From positions 247,369 through 287,639 of the forward strand of contig NZ_POST01000003.1 in the NCBI RefSeq assembly GCF_002993965.1: a DNA stretch of 40,271 bases, read 5' to 3'. Positions 15,037-22,108 of the stretch are shown piece after piece. Both the position numbers and the translations under genes were made by a program. Numbering within the stretch: the stretch's first letter is position 1; each line of letters opens with the position of its first letter. The notes beneath the pieces were generated by a model. It was not told the DNA's origin. It made no database searches and saw only the letters and a program-made list of their open reading frames with translations. Source of the DNA: Apilactobacillus timberlakei. GTDB lineage: Bacteria > Bacillota > Bacilli > Lactobacillales > Lactobacillaceae.

Positions 15037-17335
15037 CAAAGATATGAAGAACATGGATCATAGCAAGATGAACCATGAAAAGATGGATTGTTGCAGTACA
15101 GACAAAAATGGTCATATGAATCACAAAAATATGAAAAATTGTGATATGGATCATATGCAACATGATGATAAAAAGAACATGCATCATGATATGAGTAATA
15201 TGGAACATGACCATTCAGAGCATATGCATCATGATATGGATCATAATCACGAAGATCATAGTCATATGCAACACGATATGGATATGAGTAATATGCACCA
15301 TGGCGGTAGTCATATGGATCACATGGACATGGGGAATATGAACCACGATCATGGACATATGATGATGAATCATGGTGGTCACATGATGGATATGGGTGAT
15401 TTGAAAAAGAAATTTTGGATTTCGCTAATTCTAACAATTCCAATTATCCTTATGTCACCAATGATGGGAATGAAACTACCATTTCAATTAACTTTTAGTG
15501 GTTCTGACTTTATTGTCTTAGTTTTAGGTAGTATTTTATTCTTTTATTGCAGTACCCCATTTTTCAATGGTGCCAAGGGTGAAATACAAAATAAAAAGCC
15601 TGAAATGATGTCACTAATCACATTGGGGATTTCAGTTGCATATATTTATAGTATTTATGCAGTAGTTGCTAATGACATTTTGCATGTAACTCCAATGGTT
15701 AATGATTTCTTTTGGGAGTTATCTACATTAATTGTGATCATGTTATTGGGTCACTGGATTGAAATGAATTCAGTAATGAATGCAGGTTCAGCAATTAATA
15801 AACTATCAAAATTATTGCCGGATAATGCACATTTAATTAGCGATAACCAAACTAAGGATGTTTCCACAAGTGAATTATCAGTTGGGGATAACATTTTAAT
15901 TCAAGCTGGAGAAAAGATTCCTGCTGATGGAACTATCTATGATGGGTCAACTTCAGTTAATGAATCATTAGTAACTGGTGAATCAAGAAGTATTAATAAG
16001 AAATCAGATGACTCAGTTATCGGTGGTTCTGTTAATGGTGATGGCACTATTAAAGTTAAAATTTCTGGAACTGGTAATAGTGGTTATTTATCCAAAGTGA
16101 TGAATATGGTGCAAGAAGCTCAATCTGCTAAATCAAAAACAGAAAATTTGGCTAATCAAGTTGCAAGTTACTTATTCTATGCGGCATTAATTGTTGCTGT
16201 AATTGCATTTGTTACTTGGTCATTGATTAAAGGGGTTAGTTTTGCAATTCCAGTCACTGTAACAGTATTAATTATTGCTTGTCCACATGCACTAGGTTTA
16301 GCAGTTCCATTAATAATCTCTAGAACAACTTCCATTGCTGCTACTAATGGATTGTTGATTAGAAATAAAACTGCACTAGAAAAAATTAATGATATTAAAT
16401 ATGCATTAATGGATAAAACTGGAACCTTAACTGAAGGAAAATTTCAAGTTAATGGTTATGACAGTTTAGATAATAATTATGCAAAAGATGAAATCTTAAA
16501 AATTGCTGCTAGTGTGGAACAAAATTCTAATCATCCATTAGCGACAGGGATTATGGAAGCCGCTAAACAAAAAGAATTATCATTATCTGATGTAAATAGT
16601 GATAATCAAATTACTGGATATGGAATGAAAGGGACAATTAATGATCATGAATTCTTAATTGTTTCCGCTGCATATTTAGATGCTAATAATATTCAATATG
16701 ATGCTAGTTCATCTAAACAATATCTAGAAAAAGGTAATTCATTAAGTTATGTAGTTGAAAATAATAAAGTCATTGGTTTTGTTGCCGAAGGAGATTCAAT
16801 TAAATCTGGATCTAAAGACATGATTAAATACTTACAAAGCCAAGGGATTACTCCAGTTATGTTAACTGGTGATAATGAATCTGCTGCTAATAAAGTGGCT
16901 TCATTACTAGGTATTACAGAAGTAAAAGCTAAATTACTTCCAGAAGATAAACAAAAGAATGTTACTAATTATCAAAAAGATGGCAAAGTAATGTTTATTG
17001 GTGATGGAATTAATGATGCACCTAGTTTAACTCAATCAGATATGGGAATTGCGATTGGATCAGGAACAGATGTTGCAGTTGATTCTGCTGATGTTGTATT
17101 GGTTAACAGTAATCCACTAGACGTGGTTAGCTTAGTTAAATTAGCTAAAGAGTCACATACTAAGATGATTCAGAACTTATGGTGGGGTGCTGGTTACAAC
17201 ATTGTAGCTTTACCATTAGCTGCTGGTATTTTAGCATTTGCTGGAATTATGTTAGATCCAATGGTTGGAGCAATTATCATGTCACTAAGTACAGTGATTG
17301 TTGCTTTGAACGCATTGACTTTAAAAATTAAATAA
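15029..17335 (+). CDS. copB: P1B-type copper/silver-exporting ATPase, CopB type
   Basis: Pumps copper (or silver) out of the cell using ATP. 768 residues. Residues 1-126 are an extreme Met/His-rich metal-binding tail (for example HDHSEHMHHDMDHNHEDHSH). The transport core follows: about eight membrane segments, the TGES actuator loop, the membrane metal site CPH (about residue 417, in IACPHALGLAVP), which marks the CopB subgroup rather than CPC CopA, the phosphorylation site DKTGTLT (about 461), the HP motif in SNHPLA, TGDN and the hinge GDGINDAP (about 658). Co-transcribed with copY from the cop-box promoter. Confidence 0.97.
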   Translation: MSDKDMKNMDHSKMNHEKMDCCSTDKNGHMNHKNMKNCDMDHMQHDDKKNMHHDMSNMEHDHSEHMHHDMDHNHEDHSHMQHDMDMSNMHHGGSHMDHMDMGNMNHDHGHMMMNHGGHMMDMGDLKKKFWISLILTIPIILMSPMMGMKLPFQLTFSGSDFIVLVLGSILFFYCSTPFFNGAKGEIQNKKPEMMSLITLGISVAYIYSIYAVVANDILHVTPMVNDFFWELSTLIVIMLLGHWIEMNSVMNAGSAINKLSKLLPDNAHLISDNQTKDVSTSELSVGDNILIQAGEKIPADGTIYDGSTSVNESLVTGESRSINKKSDDSVIGGSVNGDGTIKVKISGTGNSGYLSKVMNMVQEAQSAKSKTENLANQVASYLFYAALIVAVIAFVTWSLIKGVSFAIPVTVTVLIIACPHALGLAVPLIISRTTSIAATNGLLIRNKTALEKINDIKYALMDKTGTLTEGKFQVNGYDSLDNNYAKDEILKIAASVEQNSNHPLATGIMEAAKQKELSLSDVNSDNQITGYGMKGTINDHEFLIVSAAYLDANNIQYDASSSKQYLEKGNSLSYVVENNKVIGFVAEGDSIKSGSKDMIKYLQSQGITPVMLTGDNESAANKVASLLGITEVKAKLLPEDKQKNVTNYQKDGKVMFIGDGINDAPSLTQSDMGIAIGSGTDVAVDSADVVLVNSNPLDVVSLVKLAKESHTKMIQNLWWGAGYNIVALPLAAGILAFAGIMLDPMVGAIIMSLSTVIVALNALTLKIK

Positions 17336-17343
17336 TTAATCTA

Positions 17344-17386
17344 ATAAAAATTAGCTAACCTTTTTTAAGGATTGGCTAATTTTTAT
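17344..17386 (+). terminator. Terminator after copB
   Basis: Stem ATAAAAATTAGCTAA / TTGGCTAATTTTTAT with one G-U pair, followed by T-rich DNA. Confidence 0.85.
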
Positions 17387-17464
17387 TTATGTATATTTAT
17401 TTTAAAAATATAGTTAATTAATATATAATCGCAATTATGTTAAATAACAGAAAGGAATAACGAT

Positions 17465-17884
17465 ATGAAAAGATTAATATTTTCGGTCATTTTAATTTTT
17501 ATTTTATTTATTTCGTGGAATCATTATAAAAATAATAATTCAAACAACAATTTCCGATATGAAATTAACCAAGTTAAACAAGGTAATTTTAAAGAATTAT
17601 TAGGATCAAGAAGCCAAGCAGATTTAAAAAATGAAGCAAGTGAATTAGGCGGAGCTATTAATAGCCAATTTAAACAAGCAGAAAACAAATTTAATAAAAC
17701 AAATGATGAAAGTGCTAAAAATAGAACCAATGAAGAGAATAAAGGCTTTAATTCAGCAATAAACAATAAAAGCTTTAATATTAATAACATTTCTGCAGAA
17801 TTTAAAAAAGGTTATCAACAAGGATTAAAGAAGTTATCTGAATTAGCTAAAAAGTTACATTTGATTAAAGAGGACAATAAGTAA
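17465..17884 (+). CDS. Exported or membrane-anchored hydrophilic protein, unknown
   Basis: 139 residues. An N-terminal hydrophobic segment (MKRLIFSVILIFILFISWNH) acts as a signal or anchor. The rest is hydrophilic, rich in N/K/E/S and probably helical, ending in SAEFKKGYQQGLKKLSELAKKL. ATG after AAAGGAA. The Y/F-x-x-G-Y-x-x-G pattern also occurs in the small protein at 19293 and in the giant surface protein. Starts a group of small hydrophobic genes downstream of copB. No family recognised. Confidence 0.75.
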   Translation: MKRLIFSVILIFILFISWNHYKNNNSNNNFRYEINQVKQGNFKELLGSRSQADLKNEASELGGAINSQFKQAENKFNKTNDESAKNRTNEENKGFNSAINNKSFNINNISAEFKKGYQQGLKKLSELAKKLHLIKEDNK

Positions 17885-17933
17885 ATCATATTAGTAAAGG
17901 GTGCTATTATTTAAAGTTAAGGGGATGTTTAAA

Positions 17934-18245
17934 ATGAATGAAATATTTTTATTGATCTTTTTAGCAATAATAATCTTAATGACAGGATTATCTATATTTC
18001 AGTTACATTTAAAAAGAAATAACCTGTTAATTGTTTCTGTGGTTATTAATATTTTATCTGCAATTATTATATTGATATCAGTAATTCTATAAACTTCATA
18101 TATTTTGTCATATATGATTATTTCTGCAGGGTTAACAATATTGGCAAGTATTTTAAACGGTATTGGTAATAATAATCTACACATAGCACATCATATTGTA
18201 AGGACAATAATATTTGCACTTTTAATTTGGTTAACAGTGAAATAA
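17934..18245 (+). pseudogene. Small membrane protein interrupted by an in-frame TAA
   Basis: ATG 17934 follows AAGGGG. 52 codons encode two membrane segments (IFLLIFLAIIILMTGL, LLIVSVVINILSAIIILISVIL), then TAA at 18090-18092. The frame stays open without shift for 51 more codons to 18245, giving ILSYMIISAGLTILASIL and HHIVRTIIFALLIWLTV, again membrane-type sequence. This reads as one protein of about 103 residues with four segments split by a nonsense codon. A genuine 52-residue protein followed by a separate 43-residue ORF (ATG 18114) is the alternative. Confidence 0.6.
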
Positions 18246-18333
18246 AAAATTGATTATATTATTTTTTAAATTTATTTACCGTAAGTTATATTTTGAACTA
18301 TATTTTATGCTTAAAATTAATGGGGATGTTATC

Positions 18334-18534
18334 ATGAAATTTTTTAAAATTAGTAGTTTGTTTTTTATAATATTATTTATTATCGGTGATTTATTCTTGT
18401 TTTTTAGAAAAACTGATGGTAGTGGAATCGAAAATAACTTTGCTAATCAAGTAGTTTCATTAATGATTTTGGGAGCATTGTTTTTGATAATATTAATTGT
18501 ACATATCATTGTTTATCACAATATAAAAAGATGA
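18334..18534 (+). CDS. Small two-helix membrane protein, unknown
   Basis: 66 residues from ATG 18334, 7 nt after GGGGA. The longer frame to 18250 has no ribosome site. Two hydrophobic helices (LFFIILFIIGDLFLFF and VVSLMILGALFLIILIVHIIVY) are joined by a short polar loop (RKTDGSGIENNFANQ). Same strand as the broken membrane gene before it. Confidence 0.7.
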   Translation: MKFFKISSLFFIILFIIGDLFLFFRKTDGSGIENNFANQVVSLMILGALFLIILIVHIIVYHNIKR

Positions 18535-18612
18535 TAATTATTTTTGAAATCTTTTGTTTATCATTATTAATTTTTTCAAAGTCCTTTAGTTGATCTATAT
18601 TTCACTAAAATG

Positions 18613-18638
18613 AAAAAGAGACTTAAATAATAAGCCTC
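18613..18638 (-). terminator. Terminator of yjdF
   Basis: On the minus strand: GAGGCTTA - TTATT - TAAGTCTC with one G-U pair, then TTTTTC. Confidence 0.7.
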
Positions 18639-18645
18639 TCATTAA

Positions 18646-19071
18646 TTAATGACCGTTATGTTTTTGAATTTTTTTCTTTTGTTTTATATTAAATACATTT
18701 TGCTTATGTTTTTTTATATAAAATCGTTTGTTGCTTTTAATACTTTTCTTTTTGGCATGGATTTGAGCTTTTATAGCATTCTGGGCTTTTGTACTGATTC
18801 CTTTTTTAACCGCTTTCTTACTCATCCTTTGAAGCCTTTTAGGATTAATACGTTTGCTATATTTATTAATACAAGAATCTTTTTGTACATAAAAGTTAAA
18901 TTTATCCCAATTATAAAGTATTAAATGTTCAATAAGTGGCATTTTCGGTTCAGAAGTACCTAAAGTCATTTGAGCAACCTCATAATTATCATTATAATTC
19001 CTTTCTACTATAATTTTATAAAATGGATTGTCAAAAATAACTAAAGTTTTATTTTGAACAAAATTTTGCAT
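18646..19071 (-). CDS. yjdF: YjdF family protein (DUF2992)
   Basis: 141 residues. Matches the YjdF pattern: an N-terminal beta-rich part (KTLVIFDNPFYKIIVERNYNDNYEVAQMTLGTSEPKMPLIEHLIL), then a strongly basic helical tail with KKGISTKAQNAIKAQIHAKKK and a terminal KKKIQKHNGH. The biochemical role is unknown. In Firmicutes the gene is controlled by the yjdF riboswitch, which responds to azaaromatic compounds, so it is thought to help tolerate them. Here the ATG (19071) has AAGGAGG 11 nt upstream, and that site is complementary to a segment of its own leader. Confidence 0.9.
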   Translation of the reverse strand: MQNFVQNKTLVIFDNPFYKIIVERNYNDNYEVAQMTLGTSEPKMPLIEHLILYNWDKFNFYVQKDSCINKYSKRINPKRLQRMSKKAVKKGISTKAQNAIKAQIHAKKKSIKSNKRFYIKKHKQNVFNIKQKKKIQKHNGH

Positions 19072-19082
19072 AACACCTATGA

Positions 19083-19195
19083 CCTCCTTAAAAATAATGA
19101 AAGATGGACATCCAAGGAGGAAGGATACTGATAACTAATTTTATTAGTTACGTTTGGACTACCAACCAAAACTGTGTTTTTACTTTCAAAATAAT
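19083..19195 (-). ncRNA. Structured leader of yjdF, probable yjdF riboswitch
   Basis: The leader of yjdF (minus strand) contains a perfect 8-bp hairpin TAACTAAT-AAA-ATTAGTTA (19132-19150). It also contains CCTCCTT (minus strand of 19114-19120), an exact complement of the AAGGAGG ribosome site (19083-19089). Pairing of the two would hide the ribosome site, a standard translational riboswitch output. The class is inferred from the gene it precedes; I did not match the full yjdF consensus by eye. Confidence 0.65.
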
Positions 19196-19292
19196 ACTAA
19201 CAAATATTTATTAAAGACGGCAATGAAATATTTACATATTTGTAATAGAATTAAAATGTATAATCAACTAAATTTATTGGAGCTTACATTTT

Positions 19293-19514
19293 ATGTCAAA
19301 AGATTTTTATAAAAGTAAAGAATATAGTAAAGGTATGCAACAGGCATTAACAGATCAAAATACTTATGAATATTTAAAAGAATATAAAATTATGAAAAGA
19401 ATTTATTTATTCGGTATAAACAACAAATTAAGATTAAGAAAGATATTTAATATTTCCCATAGTCATGAATACTTAAGAGGATATGATAAGGGGATTTCAA
19501 TGTTTGAAAATTAA
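19293..19514 (+). CDS. Small hydrophilic protein, unknown
   Basis: 73 residues, basic, rich in Tyr and Lys, no signal peptide or membrane segment: starts MSKDFYKSKEYSKGMQQAL and ends HEYLRGYDKGISMFEN. GGAGC upstream of the ATG. The Y-x-x-G-Y-x-x-G-like ends resemble repeats in the giant surface protein of this window, but the stretch is too short to prove kinship. The transcript probably continues through the tiny ORF at 19532 to the terminator at 19640. Confidence 0.6.
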   Translation: MSKDFYKSKEYSKGMQQALTDQNTYEYLKEYKIMKRIYLFGINNKLRLRKIFNISHSHEYLRGYDKGISMFEN

Positions 19515-19531
19515 TATAAGTAGTCTTTTAT

Positions 19532-19621
19532 ATGGATAATTATAAACAATTTATTAGTGGTATTATTGATGGATTCGGTCAAATGGTTATTTTTATAGTG
19601 GATAAAATGTTTAATTGGTAA
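19532..19621 (+). CDS. Possible 29-residue amphipathic peptide
   Basis: ATG 19532 to TAA 19619-19621: MDNYKQFISGIIDGFGQMVI continuing FIVDKMFNW. Hydrophobic residues at regular spacing and a few charges make it look like a membrane-active amphipathic helix, in the size range of leaderless bacteriocins, delta-lysin-like peptides or type I toxin peptides. It lies 17 nt after the previous gene and 18 nt before a strong terminator. The ribosome site is poor, so expression is uncertain. Confidence 0.35.
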   Translation: MDNYKQFISGIIDGFGQMVIFIVDKMFNW

Positions 19622-19639
19622 AATAAATATTTCACTTAT

Positions 19640-19674
19640 AAAAAGACCTAGAAGTTTGTCTTCTAGGTCTTTTT
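19640..19674 (+). terminator. Terminator after the small-protein pair
   Basis: Perfect 15-bp stem AAAAAGACCTAGAAG and complement, 5-nt loop, T run. Confidence 0.93.
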
Positions 19675-19719
19675 ATATTGATTTGTTAAGATTAATTGGT
19701 TAAAAAAAATAACATTGAT

Positions 19720-19780
19720 TTGACTTTTTATAAATTTTAAGTAACATATAAATTACTTAAGGAACTTATATGTTACTTAA
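19720..19780 (+). promoter_or_regulatory. Promoter and operator of the XRE-DUF3278 operon
   Basis: TTGACT (19720-19725) and TATAAA (19747-19752) are the best promoter elements, with rather wide spacing. A perfect 15-bp inverted repeat, TTAAGTAACATATAA (19737-19751) and its complement (19766-19780), overlaps the -10 region. A third TTACTTAAG half-site lies between the arms (19753-19761). It fits a binding site for the XRE protein encoded just downstream. Confidence 0.7.
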
Positions 19781-19794
19781 GTAGGAGTGTAAAT

Positions 19795-19986
19795 ATGAAT
19801 AATAAAGTAAAGCTCGTCAGAGTTTCTAAAGATCTCCAGCAAAAAGATTTAGCTTTAGAAGTAGGTATTTCAAGGCAAACGTTAAGTTTAATTGAAAAGG
19901 GTAAATATAATCCATCTTTAAAGTTATGTGTGAATATTGCTGAAGCCTTGGATTCAGATTTAAATTCATTATTTTGGAAGGTGTAA
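19795..19986 (+). CDS. Cro/CI-type regulator
   Basis: 63 residues, consisting only of a helix-turn-helix domain (LVRVSKDLQQKDLALEVGISRQTLSLIEKGKYNPSLKLCVNIAEALDSDLNSLFW). This compact YozG/HTH_3 type is often paired with a DUF3278 membrane protein. ATG after GGAG. 2 nt before the DUF3278 gene, and it probably represses its own operon via the inverted repeat just upstream. Confidence 0.92.
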   Translation: MNNKVKLVRVSKDLQQKDLALEVGISRQTLSLIEKGKYNPSLKLCVNIAEALDSDLNSLFWKV

Positions 19987-19988
19987 GA

Positions 19989-20525
19989 ATGGGAAAAACA
20001 AAAGAGTCACTATATATTAGGATAATTAAACATATTTATGGAATTCATGGTTATTTTGATGAATATAAAAAACAAGAAGTCAATAGAATAGGTAATAATG
20101 CATTTTTAATATTATTTCTTCTATTTGGACTAGAAATAATATCCACCAGTTTTTCTGCATTAATATTTGAATCTAGTAATGTCTTGATAGTATTAATGTG
20201 GAGCAATTTATTAATATTTTTAATAATACTTTTGTATTTAGCTTTTTCTGTTTCAAAACTTAAGTTAGATCAAATTGAAACATACGATAATAAGGATTAT
20301 AGTCATCAGATTAAAAAACTTAGAAAAAAATGCATTATGTTAGCATTTAATTTCTTTATTATAGAAAGAATTGTATTCTTTCTTATTGATTTGTTAACAA
20401 ATGATAATCACTTAACAATTTTACAATTAATTATTTCACCTAAAGAAAATATTGTATGGGGAATAACATCAATTATATTTTCTATCACTTTATATTTTGT
20501 TCAAAAATCTAAAATCAAGAAATAA
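19989..20525 (+). CDS. DUF3278-type membrane protein
   Basis: 178 residues from ATG 19989; GGAAGGTG, which overlaps the end of the XRE gene, is its ribosome site. About four membrane segments in two pairs (40-60, 70-95, 125-145, 155-175), separated by a charged stretch (LKLDQIETYDNKDYSHQIKKLRKK). The opening KESLYIRIIKHIYGIHGYFDEYKKQEVNRIGNNAF is typical of DUF3278 proteins that follow XRE genes in lactobacilli and streptococci. Function unknown; a sensor or anti-regulator role is plausible. Confidence 0.82.
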   Translation: MGKTKESLYIRIIKHIYGIHGYFDEYKKQEVNRIGNNAFLILFLLFGLEIISTSFSALIFESSNVLIVLMWSNLLIFLIILLYLAFSVSKLKLDQIETYDNKDYSHQIKKLRKKCIMLAFNFFIIERIVFFLIDLLTNDNHLTILQLIISPKENIVWGITSIIFSITLYFVQKSKIKK

Positions 20526-20548
20526 TTTTACAATTGAAGGAATAAACC

Positions 20549-20827
20549 ATGAGTGAAAAATATTTATTAAAAAAATTAAATTTAGTAACAGGTATGGCTA
20601 TTATATCTATAATTGTATCTTTATTTGTTGTAATTTATTTACAAAAATTATCGTATGTGTTGGCTTTCTTGGCTGCTTTTGGAGTTATAATTCATTATTT
20701 TTTATACAAAAATAAGATTGAATCAAACTTGGAAACCATGAAAATAAATAGAAAAATGAATTTTATGTTTATATATAGCTTATTAATGCCATTTTTATTT
20801 TTATTAATTACTTACATATTTGGTTAG
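20549..20827 (+). CDS. Small three-helix membrane protein, unknown
   Basis: 92 residues; hydrophobic segments at about 14-30, 34-50 and 72-91, with a charged loop between the second and third (YKNKIESNLETMKINRKMN). GAAGG upstream. Third gene of the XRE-DUF3278 operon, 23 nt after the DUF3278 gene. Confidence 0.75.
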   Translation: MSEKYLLKKLNLVTGMAIISIIVSLFVVIYLQKLSYVLAFLAAFGVIIHYFLYKNKIESNLETMKINRKMNFMFIYSLLMPFLFLLITYIFG

Positions 20828-20837
20828 AAGATATTTT

Positions 20838-21125
20838 ATGAAAAACTATTTGAAAAAATCTCTTAGTGCAAAAGAACTATCAAATACTTTGATAACGTTA
20901 TTAGGTACAATTACCATTATTTATTTTGGGAGAAATGTTGATGGATTAATTGATCTTAATATTGCTAAATTATTAGAAATAGGTCTCGTATTTATAATCC
21001 TTTTGTTTATGGGCCTTTTTAAGGATATTTATCTTAATAAGGCAGATAAGAAAAACGGATACATTATTTTTAATTTTATATTATTATTTATTGAAATTAT
21101 TTTGCTTTTTTCTATTATTAAATAA
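20838..21125 (+). CDS. Small three-helix membrane protein, unknown
   Basis: 95 residues from ATG 20838, which lies 10 nt after the previous stop. A basic N-terminus (MKNYLKKSLSAKELSNT) is followed by three hydrophobic stretches with a KDIYLNKADKKNG loop. Its architecture resembles the preceding gene product, so the two may be distant paralogues. Same operon. Confidence 0.72.
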   Translation: MKNYLKKSLSAKELSNTLITLLGTITIIYFGRNVDGLIDLNIAKLLEIGLVFIILLFMGLFKDIYLNKADKKNGYIIFNFILLFIEIILLFSIIK

Positions 21126-21130
21126 AAGAA

Positions 21131-21334
21131 ATGATTATGATTACATATACAATTTACATACTTGGATATACGACTACATTAATCGGATTATTTATATTAA
21201 TTACTGAGTGGAACAAATTTGTTCAAAAACTGAATAAATTACAAAAATTTGCATTTATTCTTATAAGCTTAGGAATTTTAATCCCCTTAGCTTATGGCTT
21301 AATTTTAGGAATTATTGAGAACGTCAAATTATAA
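21131..21334 (+). CDS. Small two-helix membrane protein, unknown
   Basis: 67 residues (65 if the second ATG at 21137 is used). Two hydrophobic helices flank a short polar stretch, ITEWNKFVQKLNKLQK. It begins 5 nt after the previous gene, which suggests translational coupling at the end of the XRE-DUF3278 operon. Confidence 0.68.
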   Translation: MIMITYTIYILGYTTTLIGLFILITEWNKFVQKLNKLQKFAFILISLGILIPLAYGLILGIIENVKL

Positions 21335-21407
21335 TAGATAAAAGATTAACTTTATAATATATTTGTATTACTATTAAGATGTATATTACAATTTGGGAGC
21401 TTTTATA

Positions 21408-21983
21408 ATGAAATTTAATTTCAAAAATTTATCAATGTTATCTTTAGCTGCATTATTATTCTCTACTCCATTGTTGAATGATAATGCTAATGCACAAAGT
21501 AATAATCACTATCCTAAAGAAAAAATTGTTAAATCTAAGCAATTAACAAAAAAATTAGCCAAAGATGGTTATGTATATCGTTTATATACAGCTAAGACCA
21601 CTAAAAATTCAGATGGTCCTGATGAAATTGTTCCATCAAAAGACAAAACCGATTTTAAAGTAAAAGATGTTTTTACTTACAGTGGAGTTACTGCACATGA
21701 AGTTGCTAAACTTGTTTCTAGAAAAGGAAGAATAGTTACAGTAGACTTTATGAATGGATTTTATAATAAAAATAAGAATATAAAGTCATTAAAAAGTATT
21801 ATAAAATTAGAAACTAAAATTATGAATGTTGATAAAAAACATGATAAGAACTTAAAGAAAGTTCGTAAGATAATTAACCATCTTAAATCAGCCAAAGATC
21901 GTAAGATTGCTTTAGAATCTTATCATCAGTTAGAAGACTACTTGAATAATAATGGTATGCAACCATCATTATTAATTGTTTAG
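21408..21983 (+). CDS. Secreted basic protein, unknown
   Basis: 191 residues from ATG 21408 (GGGAGC upstream). Clear signal peptide MKFNFKNLSMLSLAALLFST... with cleavage near NANA. The mature part is Lys-rich with a likely beta-containing middle (DFKVKDVFTYSGVTAHEVAKLVSRKGRIVTVDF) and a helical C-terminal half (ETKIMNVDKKHDKNLKKVRKIINHLKSAKDRK). No catalytic motif or wall anchor. Ends before a strong bidirectional hairpin. Family not recognised. Confidence 0.78.
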   Translation: MKFNFKNLSMLSLAALLFSTPLLNDNANAQSNNHYPKEKIVKSKQLTKKLAKDGYVYRLYTAKTTKNSDGPDEIVPSKDKTDFKVKDVFTYSGVTAHEVAKLVSRKGRIVTVDFMNGFYNKNKNIKSLKSIIKLETKIMNVDKKHDKNLKKVRKIINHLKSAKDRKIALESYHQLEDYLNNNGMQPSLLIV

Positions 21984-22050
21984 TCTTTTTCACATAAAAA
22001 TTTTAGATAAAAACTAAATATATCTTTAATGCCTAATTGGTGGGGAGAAG

Positions 22051-22103
22051 ATAGATACAAAAAACGCTAAAGCATGCTATGCCTTAGCGTTTTTTGTATC
22101 TAT
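22051..22103. terminator. Bidirectional terminator between the secreted protein and pectate lyase genes
   Basis: Perfect 20-bp stem (ATAGATACAAAAAACGCTAA and complement), 13-nt loop, A/T runs inside both arms. It serves convergent genes. Confidence 0.93.
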
Positions 22104-22108
22104 TATTT

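Noticed and set aside
15027-15443. Long reverse-strand ORFs rich in Tyr/His/Ser/Asp opposite the start of copB
   Set aside because: Shadow of the repetitive Met/His/Asp codons of the CopB tail; no ribosome site or family motif.
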